Source of the DNA: Spongilla lacustris
Taxonomy: Eukaryota > Porifera > Demospongiae > Spongillida > Spongillidae
DNA length: 64,000 bases
Assembly (NCBI GenBank): GCA_949361645.1
Contig: OX442415.1
Location: forward strand, 11,516,245 to 11,580,244
Direction of reading: 5' to 3'
A program made the position numbers and the translations under genes. The notes below the pieces were generated by a model. It was given only the letters and a program-made list of their open reading frames with translations, ran no database searches and was not told the origin of the DNA. Below are positions 49,648-61,100 of this stretch, piece by piece; within the stretch, counting starts at the first letter, position 1; each line of letters opens with the position of its first letter.

Positions 49648-52152
49648 TTGTACTGATGTATAATTGAATTGTACTTATTCAAGTGGTCATACTATTTTAT
49701 GTAACATTGAGTGCTTTTTTAAACACAAAGAACTGAATGTCCTACGGACCATTTTATCTATTTGTTGGGTATAGATACGTGTATGCATTGCAGGTGCACT
49801 AAAAATTATCTGTACCTGCTTGGTTTGAAACGTGTCTGTCCACATGCTCAAAAGTTTGGTAGAAATCCAGTAGCTTACAGTATGGCAAAAGAACTCTGCT
49901 CAGCAAGTACAAAGCCTCCAAACGGACAAATAATTGCAGATATACTTCTAATAAACATGAAAGCCATTTTGTGTTACACTGTATGATACCACGGTTAGCC
50001 ATACATGTTTTAACAATCGTCGTTGGTTGATTTATTACTGACGTCCCCAGACCTATGTTATGCGGAGTCTCAAACAGTGTGTGTGTTTGGCGCGTTGTAC
50101 CACTTATATGTGCGAAGCAGATGCAAAGGGGGAGGGGGGGAGGGGGGGGGGGGAAGGACTGTTTTACGAAAGGTCAAAACCCAAATTACGATAGTCCGCC
50201 GTTGCAAAGCGAGTAGCATTAAAGTTATGGTACATGTATTGTATATACATGTATACATATACCACAATCCACACGTGGCTGACTATATTTCAATATACGC
50301 ACTTTCTTATAAGGTTCTATGCGCTGTAGCGTATATTTACGCTACAGTATATCAGAGATAATGTTGTCTCCGAGTTTGAGTATGTAGTGTCGTATAACAC
50401 ACTTTTTGCACTGTGATAATAATTCTTTTTACATACATCAGTGCCATTTTTGGCCGGCCGGATCGCTATGGACCAACTTCGATGGGCATTGTCAGTACAC
50501 TTCTGAAGCTAGATCAGTTCAGCCGGTGTCAGATGTTGCGGAAATTGTCCCAGCTAGCAGAAATTAATCGGTCCTGGCGTGAGTGATCGCGATATGAGCA
50601 CAATACCTCATACCACGTGGAAAGTAAGATATTTGTTGACCGAACGCGTACGGAAAAGCAGAGATATATATAATTATAATTATATATATATATATATAAT
50701 TATTATATAATTATATATATATATATGGATTGGAAGCTGAAAGTTCAGATGAACCATAGATGTATTACATGTAAAGAACAAATGTACACACATACAGCAA
50801 TCATACATATCACATAATTTATCAGAATTAAAAGAGTGGGTTATAGCTTCCATCAATGCAACCCACTTACGTTATGCAACGTGATAACCCATGGCGAAGG
50901 GAGAGTTATCTTCAACAGACGAGCACCAAGATGCTCGGATGTCAACAATGTGCCATGCACATGGGAAAGCAGAAAGAGAAAAGGTAACTATGGCATTCAA
51001 CAATTCTGAGGATTTGCATGCAGTAGTCAAGGAAGTGCTGTGACAGGTGGTCGGCGAGAATACTGAAAGTCCTGGGGACACCTCAATCGCCAGCGTTTGC
51101 GGCGGAAGAGGCACCACCAGACTTAGCTATAGAGCACCAGCATTCCGCGTATTTACGACGGCGATCAAGGCGAAATTTTCTCCCATTATGCAACTTTGAT
51201 AGAGCATGTACATGTACAGTGCAAATACATGTTAGTGGTCAAAATACGCCTACGCCACACTATATCGTTCTTATACTACTCACCTTTAAAATGATTGGGT
51301 ACAGTTTCCCTTCCGCTCAACCGGTGACGCTCAAACATTCACTACGCCACCTAGAACTGAAAGATTATGCAATGTACGATAACAGTGATGAAAGGCATAG
51401 CTATCGGTAGTAAGGTAAAGAGAATTATTCTTTTTGCAATAAATCCTTTTAAAGAAGAGGACAATGGCTCAAAATTGTTTATCCAACAAGTGTAACTGTC
51501 AATTACAACACGGAGAATGCATAAACGTGGACAGAACATATGCCTACTATGGGGAAAAAGCGCTTCTTTCTGCCTTGGTCGAACCCAATCCACCCAGGTT
51601 CGGAAGTGTGATTCGCACCAGCACGCATAGCACGTATTACAATAAATGGGGCACGTGATACGTTTCCAATATCCCTCTGCATAATTTATTATAATTATTA
51701 TATATATTATAATTATATATTATCTCTGCTCTGGGAAGAGCTAGTTCAACATCTTGCATGGAGACCGGTGCATTTTTAATACGACGAATTTGCTATAGGT
51801 TTATAAGTCCATGCAACCTTTGGGGGCAATTTACGCTATGGATGACACCGCGGCCAGATCGTTTTCCATGCAAGGACGGATGTACATCGAGTGCTTATCA
51901 GTTATGTACATGTATACTACCGCGGTTGTACATCTGAAGTAGAATCGTGCAAATAAAAAACATAAAAATAATAATAATGTCAATAATTAATGCCAATGAG
52001 TTTCAGTAAAATATTTCTTTTGTTATTGCTCTAAGTGTATGGAATTAATAATGATTTTTTAAACCAAAAAATAAAAACCTAAAAAAAAATCACAACCGAG
52101 ATACAGAATCACAAATCACAATAACCAAATGGTGCATTGGTGAAGTTATCAC
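49648..52152. other. Convergent intergenic region between ABCB copies B and C
   Basis: About 2.5 kb holding the 3' flanks of two tail-to-tail genes. A possible polyadenylation signal for copy B (AATAAA) lies at about 49949. A G-rich patch lies at 50127-50155 and an (AT)n-type palindromic tract at 50661-50733. Short open frames at 50872-51117 and 51351-51593 (minus) have no recognised family. Confidence 0.4.
50661..50733. repeat. (AT)n / TATAATTA palindromic tract
   Basis: About 70 bp of ATATAT and TAATTATA sequence that can fold on itself. A similar shorter patch lies at 51688-51722. Confidence 0.85.
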
Positions 52153-55100
52153 CTATAAAAGCTCTAAGGTTGCAATCTCTACCGCACTCCCTTCTGCATC
52201 GATATTCATATCGTATTCTGGCTTGGACTCTGGCTCATCCAACATTTGGTAACGATTGAGCTTGTAGTACAGTCCTTTCATCTTTATCAGCTCCCCATGT
52301 GTGCCACTCTCTGCCACCAGCCCATCCTTGATCACAGCTATGACATCAGCATTGTGAATGGTGGACAGACGATGGGCTATCACTATACTGGTGCGTCCTT
52401 CTCTGGCCTTGTCCAGGGCTTCTTGGACCACCTTCTCACTCTCTGTGTCCAGGGCAGAGGTGGCCTCATCCAGGAGGAGGATCTTGGGGTTCCTCACAAG
52501 GGCACGTGCAATGGCTATACGCTGCTTCTGTCCTCCACTCATCTGGGTACCTTTAGCCCCAACATTAGTGTTGTAGCCCTGAAATAGAAGTGAACAAAGG
52601 AAGTCAATAGTTGATTCATGAACAACATCAAATACCTCTGGGAGAGTCTCAATGAAGCTGTGTATATTTGCAGCTTTGGCCGCTGCAATCATTTCTTCAT
52701 CTGAAACCTCCCTGAAGTTGGCTCCATAGCGAATGTTGTCAGCAATGCTGGCATCAAACAGAACAGGTTCCTGAGACACTACCCCAATGTTCTGCCTCAG
52801 CCATCGGACGTTCAGGTCACGGATGTCCTGCTGGTCCAGCCTCAGACATCCTGACTTGGGCTCATAGAACCGCTCAAGGAGGGACACCACTGTGCTCTTG
52901 CCACACCCACTCGGGCCCACCAGAGCTAATGTCTGTCCTGGGTTGAGTGCAACACTTAGCCCTTTCAAGACCTGTATATCCGGTCGAGATGGGTAGCAGA
53001 AAGTGACATTCTCAACTTGGATTGTTCCAGTTATGTTATCCTGTGAATGCGTGAAAAAGTGAGGAGAATGAGGTTGTGACATTGTAGACACTACTCATGT
53101 GAGAACCTACAGGTTTGGCACCCTCTTCTGAGCAGTACACACTGGTTGCAGGAATGCGGTCAAGGAGGGCAAAGATCCGATTGGCAGACAGCCTAGCCTT
53201 GGCATAATTGGGTGCAAAGGCCCCAGCCTGTCCTGCAGCCATGGCCCCAAACACCAGTGCAAACAGGACAACAAATACATTGTTGAAGCTTGTATAAATG
53301 ACATCCCCATGATCGCGTGTAACCAGGAAAGCTCCGAATGTGAATGTGATGACATATCCAAAGAAGAGGGCCCCCTGAGAGAATCCGTAGGTGAGACCGT
53401 ACAAACATGAGCTGACAAGTGCCTTTCTGTATAGGCAAAAAATCATGGGTGAAAGGATGTGACAATACATGTACATGTACCTCATAACACCTATACAAAT
53501 TGTTATCTGTATGTATGCTTACTGATATGGTTTTTTCGATTCTCCCTTGTATAAATTGGCAAATATTCGCTCCACACCAAGAGATGCAACAGTGCGGATG
53601 TTCTGGATGGAGTCCACTGCAAGCTAAAAGGAATCACATGTACATGTAGCAGTACCATTTATAGAGTGAGTAAAATACACACTCAAATGCTTTGTGAAGC
53701 AACATGTACATGTACATTGTATCTCACCTTTCCAGCATTTTCCAAAGCCTTCTTGTAGCCAACTGCATGTCCTGTTAGAGCCTTTGTCCTCAGTCCCCCA
53801 GCAATTATCATCACAGGTAAAAACCCCAAGATTACAAGCGTAAGAACCCAAGAGTATACTAAGGCAATGATCAGTGCCAATAGCAATCCAAATGCAGACT
53901 CCAATAGCGTGCCCAGACGTGTTCCTGTGGCCTATCGCAATGAATGGGATGGTAAGGAATAGTCATAAACCATACACATGCACACATCATAGTAAACGTA
54001 CATGTATAACAACTAGGGGGCTAAAAAGAACGCATAGGGGCTACATTTGATTGAGCAACACCCTGTATGAAAATTTTATAGCTATTTTGCATAACAAGGT
54101 ACAACTTGCCAAAGTTAAAAATTCAGTTATCGGACAGATATTTTAACTAGTTTCCATATACATTTAGGTATTTACGTCCACTTTGACGTCACAATCAATA
54201 CGTGCTAATGCAATGGCTTTGGTGCGTAAAGTAGTGTTAAACTTTTTAAGACAGTGACTCTCATTCTGGTACTTGTTCTTTTCAGACATGTATCGGGTGT
54301 TACCAGAATTAGAAAGCTTAGATGTTGGGAGGTAGAAGCTGCTCAGGGCATGTAAGGCTAATGGCGGTTGAGCTAGGTAAAGGTCAAGAAAGAAATGGCA
54401 AGCATTAGAGAACCTTCATTCAATGCCTAATCGCAATAGAATGTAATACACAGGTACAGTGATAAGATCGTACATGTACATGTATTGATCATTATGATAT
54501 AAAATATCCAATACTATGCTAAAGTAATGCATCATTGCTGTAATGACATCACATCTTAACACGTCATCAAAGATTAAAATATCTGTCCGATAATGGAATT
54601 TTTTACTTTGCCACATTCTAACTTAGAATCGAAAAGGAGGATAGAAGTGTTACAGTGCTTATCACAAAGAGAGTAATAAATGAAAAATCTCAGTTTGTAT
54701 TTTGGCATAACTCTGCAACCAAACACGATGACCAATCACATTTTTAGATTCAGCATGCATTTCTATATCATGTTGTAAATTTTTGGTTCGTCGTTTATGT
54801 TTCCGGACTACTGCAAGTAACATAAGGTTAAAATAAAAAATTTTGTTATGTAATGTCGTGCATTTGCAAGATGTATCACCAACGCTACAAGCTTGTTGGG
54901 CATGGCTCAAAATTCACGTTTTGGTCCAAAACGCGAAGGTCGGGGGGTATGTGTCTGTTCTATTCGTTCATGTTCATGCCTACCGTTACAGATCGATATA
55001 CAGTCGAACAACGTAGGTGCACATTTTCGTGCTCAATTCATGCCAATTATTTCGGGCAAACCACATCCCGCTCTGTGTATGGGGAGGCAGTGACTATATT

Positions 55101-58100
55101 ATTGGCATGAATCAACCTGGAAAATGTGCACGTAGTTTGTTCAACTATATATCCATAACGAATGGCATAAAACTTTACGAACACAATGGTCCAATAGCTA
55201 AGGGACCTCTCTATCTATAAACCGAATTTGAAGTAATTCGATTCCTCCTGCCGAAAGTTATGGCAGGTTTGAACCATGTGGGGTATCGGATATTGCAATA
55301 CTAGGACAAAGCTGAAAATAGGAAGTCAATAGTCATAACCGTTCAGAAGTTATAGTGATTCAAATGCAAGGGATATATATGACATTTTTGTCGAAACTTA
55401 CCCATTGACATTATTTTTAATTTTAATGGCAAGGGATTCATCTATAAGAACATAAGCCCAGCGACTAAACTTACAATCTCTCCTGTATGTACTTTCAAAG
55501 TAACCTGATGGACCTAAAGAAGCTATTGCCCTAATAGAGCATATATGGACGTGTTTCTATCAGGGGCAGGTGGGTGTACCTGCTAAAGAGCACGTGTATG
55601 GTTTCAGAAGGCAGGTTAGAAGTAAGTAAAAGCAGTCTGTAATTTGTATTCAGCATTAACTCTAGCTCAGAAAGTCGTAGTACCAATCAAATATTGGCAG
55701 GAAATTTCTAACCTGCCTTCTTGAAAAGACCAACATTATGCTTCAATCCTGACAAAGATACAAAGCAATAAACCTATTATACAAGGAAATCTTATCAGAT
55801 CCCCCGAAGGAAAATATTTTTAAAGGTTTGAATGTTGGAGCGAGTGAGTGTTACACGTATCTCAGCTTGCTAAGCGTCGGCAGTTTCACTAAATTTTAGG
55901 TATCAAGTTCGCCGGCTCTATTAATATCAAGTCCACAGTGTATACCCGACAATATTGGGGTAAGTAATAATATTCATTACACTTCAAATCCTTCATAGGC
56001 CAGTACTAATGTAGTCCTCGACAGTTCAGTTGTGTGTACAGGTAGTAAATCTTAGTGATAACATGCGTAACAAACAATTGCCACTGAGACAAGAAATAAA
56101 ATTATAGTAGTTTTTATCAGTTAACGACATCCACAAAGTGACTCTCGATGTAACCAATACCTGTAATGTAACAGGATACTGCAACGCTTCTAAGTTAAAA
56201 TTCAAAGTTTCGCACACTATGCAATGTACATGTACATACCACCCATGAGTAATTTGAACAAAAAAACATATATGCAAGTGGTCCCTAACATCCTTCATGC
56301 ATGTGAGTTGCAAATACATGTACAACTTTTGTGTACTCGACACAAGACTTTTAATAAAATCAACTTCCTCATGGCCAGTACAGTACATGCACATGCTTTA
56401 CATCCATACAGCTGCACGTACCCCTTCCACCTGGGCTGCATCATTGGACAGCCTTGTCACCAAGGCACCTGTTGAGTTTCTCTCATCATCAAACCAGCCG
56501 ATCTCTTGCTTCAGCATAGTATGGAACGTCTCTGATCGCAACCGTGATGTGAGGCGTTCACCAGCCACAGTGAAGCAGACAACCTACCATATACGTGTCG
56601 ATGCATAATAACAGGAATTGTGTCCAGTGAGAAGAGAGTGCATGCACATACAGGCACAGACACACCTTTGACAAGTTTGCAATTGCAGTTATGAAGGCAA
56701 GCGCCAGGAACAGCCCTGCCCACGGGTGTACCAGGGGAAAAACCTTGTCTGGTGGGTTTGCAAAGACACCCAGTATCTTTCCAAAGAAGATGGAGAAGAG
56801 TGGAGAAATTGCTCCAGACACCATTGATCCAATCAGCCCCAGGGCAATCATCCACCACTCTGGAGCATTCTTTTTGAGAATTCGTGCCAGGGAAACCACA
56901 GGGATCTCCTTGTCCCATTGCTCCTGGAGTTTCTTAGAAGCCAAACGCTGCAATTTCTTTGAATCAGTGGGGGTTTTGCTATGGCTCTGCTGGTGTGCCA
57001 ATGAAGGTGCTGGGGAAGTCTCCTTTTCTGATCCAGAGGCGGCGTTCCTGCGTCGCTTGGAACCAGACCGTGCCAACTTGGTGGAATCAGACCTTGCCAA
57101 CCTGGTGCGCACCATGTTGTTAACATCAATATCTCCATATGACTGCAAAATACAAAATACTGAATGGATACACGTAAAGTACAATGTATTTTCATACATT
57201 ACACCAGTATTTATGCAAAGACAACAAATCCTTAATTGTTCATGCAAATATTCTTATGGCCTTAGTTAAATATTTATTATTTAGTTTTCTGTAATGTGTA
57301 AAATAATAATTGAATAAAAAGCACACTCAGGGTAGTTAAGGCAGCCAATAAAATGTACACAATGTAATTTATGCCATACAAAATAGTGGCTATATATCAG
57401 TGTGTCGGATAACGGTCGGACATTGGACATTTTTTGCAACTTGTCCAGGGTGATTTTGCGCACATGTGCGGTAGTGATGTCCACGTGAAGTATTAATTGA
57501 GCGTGATAGTGACTCGCTTTGCGCACACGTATTAATTGCATGCATGTATACAGTACCGTAGACTACATTGTATCAAATATCTATGCGTACAACTGTATCC
57601 TTGCTTTCTAAGCGCCTCCACTAGTCTTCAAGATTCTAAACATAAAGTCCCTAAAGTTACTTAGTACGAAATTGCGCTTCTTAAATGTATTGATTTCCCT
57701 ACAAAAACCGATTTAGAATACAAAAAATCATGTTTTGCACCTTCATTACGCTCATTAAGTCACTCATAATACAATTTATTAGATGACGCATGACCACCAC
57801 GTGTAAACTTGAGCGCCTTATAAAAAATAAGCTTCTAGCCTTTGCATCGAGATCTGGCTGTGGTTGCGTCATCCAATGGATCTCACCTTAAGTCAAATGA
57901 ATTCATCAGTGCAAAGCTTTGTACCTCGTTAATTGAACTGATTGGAAATTGCACTAGGAGGTAGACAACAGGTGTGGGAGTATGCAAATAAATTTGGCTC
58001 GTTAAACTTGAGCCATTCAAAAGATACACTCAAAAAGGTACTACATGACCCAAATTAGCATAATTTGGGCTGTGGTCATTAATCTATCACGTCAGTTGTT

Positions 58101-61100
58101 TGTTTTGTAGCGTAGAGATGTATGCTGATTGGGAAGATGCACTTAGGTACTATTTAGCTATCATGGTTCAACAGCAAAATTCAAATTTAATCTTTGTTGG
58201 GAAGAATGCATTTGCACATACACGTATTATATGCACTGGAGGATTGTAACTATTGGCTTGCTGTTATCACACCAACAATGAACGAAGTTCAAAATGGCTA
58301 AAATGCTGCATAAAATCTATTTTGATTTTATAAAGGATTAAAAAATCCTCTGTAAAATTGACTTTTGCATGATTTTATTCTTCAATCACATATTGATTCC
58401 AAAATAATTTTATGTGTTTCTTTATCTTCAACAACCTAGAGAAACATGACTAGCAATATAAGAGTGTTACGTGTCCCTGTGAGCTGCATTTTCAAATGCG
58501 GTAAAAATGCATTCAGGTACAGTGGTTACTCAAAGAATAACCAGCCTGCAAATTTGTACTCTCGTGAGCTGCTTGTTTCCTTTTTGTCATTCATATGTTT
58601 GAGTACACATTATGCACTACATGTAGATCACTTTAGCGGCATAATGCTGCCACATACTAATGGAATCTTGATCGAAACGTATCGATCTGCAGGATACTGC
58701 TGAAACAAATCATGCACAGTCATACCTGAGCCACTACCAGGTTGTAGTACAGTCCTTTACGTTGTATCAGCTCTGCATGGGTGCCCATCTCAGCCACCTG
58801 ACCCCCTTCAATGGCCACTATCACATCAGCATTTTGGATAGTGGAAAGTCGATGTGCGATTACAATGGTGGTCCTCCCTGATCTTGCCTTGTCAAGGGCC
58901 TCTTGAACAACAGATTCACTTTCAGTATCCAGAGCAGATGTGGCTTCGTCAAGCAGTAACAACTTTGGGTCTCGTACCAGGGCACGAGCAATAGCCACTC
59001 GTTGCTTCTGTCCTCCACTTAGCTGCACCCCTCGCTCCCCAACTTGGGTGTTGTACCCATCAGGGAGTGTGGTAATGAAGTTATGTATATTGGCCTCCAT
59101 GGCAGCTTTCTCTATGTCAGCTGGAGTGGCATCTTCTCTCCCAAAGCGGATGTTCTCAGCTATGGTTGTGTCAAACAGCACTGGTTCCTGGCCGACCAGC
59201 CCAATATGCCTCCTCAGCCACTTGAGGTTTAGGGTACGGATGTCCTTCCCTCCAACATGTACCTAGAAGATGGGTGCAGATGCAAAACACATTCAATTCT
59301 TGTAATATATATATATTGTATATGTATGTGTGGCACAAAATACATCTAAAGTGGTCCTAACAAACACTTGAAAAGTGCTGATGCTGTTGTACAGTGTGTG
59401 TAACAAAATGTTAAAAAAGAAGGGAAGGTTTTTTTAACCAGGAAATTTAGATTGAAATGATGTGAAATCGCATACATGTACACATATTACAGTCATTACG
59501 CAAATACGATTAGCCTGAAAATGGTGATGTAAACCCACTTTTATCAAAACAGATAATTAATTAGATACATGTATGAATATGAAAAGTTACACATAGAAAG
59601 TAACACAGTACCTTGATATAAGCTCTTACCATAGATTGTGCTTATATTGATTGTGGTGAATGAAAGTAATCATTTATGTAAATCACTACTATGCAGGGAT
59701 GTCAACTTTAATTCAAAGGTAGTACCTATTTAAGCTTGGCTAGTGTTAAATTGTGCACCTTGTCTTTACTCCTACTCTGGAACGCTTCAATGTTGTCCCC
59801 TACTAAGCGGCACAGTTTGCACAGTTATGTTTTGCCTCTTCCAAAGAGTTAGGTTGTAGCTCAATGTGATGATTGGGGTCTGACCCATCTTTGGCACCAC
59901 TCGGCCAGTCAACCTGGCTGCAATTTTCAACGATTGATTCTACAACTTCAGTCTCTGTCTCTTCTGTAGGCATTATCCATTCTGCTGCAGACATCACTGT
60001 CCACTGGCAGCCTCTGAATAGCAGATGATATTACCCTCACATGGGCATCCTCTACAGCTACTTGTAACTGCAGCCCTATCGGGTCTAAGCTGACGGCACA
60101 ATTCAGCTGGTAGTATTCCCACCTTGCACCAACAATTTACAATGGTGGGAATTGAGATGTCATTCCAAGCTCCAAAAAGCCATGCAAAACAGATTGGAAT
60201 AATTTGTTGTACTCAACTAACTGCTATATAAACAAATCTGTTTGACATCAGTTGTCAAAGACAGTGCTTGTAAATTCTGGGTTGGATTGACATCGTACTG
60301 CATAATGAGGTGGTTGGGCCAGCTTGCTTTTATACCAGGCCTTGAAAGCAGCACTTATACCCTGGTCAAGCAGCTGCACCACAGAGGTGCAGTTAGCGGC
60401 AGTAGATTACTCATCTTAAAGCACTCAAATCTCCCAACTTTGCAAAGGACCATGTCAGCGATGCTGTGGGATGCAGCGTTGTCTAGCAGTATCAGAAAAT
60501 TCTGTTTCTGGTTCATTTATTTGAAAACCTACATGTAAATGCAAATACAAAATATTAAAGGGAGGCTGAACTGGAAAAACAAGTGCCCTTCATATCAAAG
60601 ATAATCATTAGTGTAGACTACAATTTTTCTTTTTCATGCTTCATTTGTGAGATATTCAACTTTTGCATACGAAATTAGTCATGTGACTTGTGTTACGTTA
60701 GAAAAGTATCATACCCGTTTTACAAATGGGTGTTTTCCGTGCCGTTAGTGGTTGTTTCAGTACAGCTTACAAGCACAACAATGGGATTTCGTTCCACCGT
60801 TTTCCTTTAGGCAATGCTATTCTACTCAACCTTGTGAGCTTTGTGATGAATTTGTCATTTCATAGCGTAATTGTAACTGTGTTCACAGTGGCTCGATGTG
60901 CTGGGCCTCTCGCTTCCCATTAAGGAAAATGCATGAGTTTGTACATGTAGCATCCACTTCTGCAAGGAAGATTTCGTTGGCGTTTAGGGTTACACACCTT
61001 CAAAGCCAAAACTGAAGTCTGATGCTGTTCCATCGCTGTTACTATTCAATGACCCAACCTTCTCAAAGAGGAGAAAAATAGCTACTGCAATGGGGTCATT

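Noticed and set aside
50872..51593. Minus-strand frames of about 80 codons between ABCB copies B and C
   Set aside because: They have no recognised family and no supporting exons; the compositions are not distinctive.
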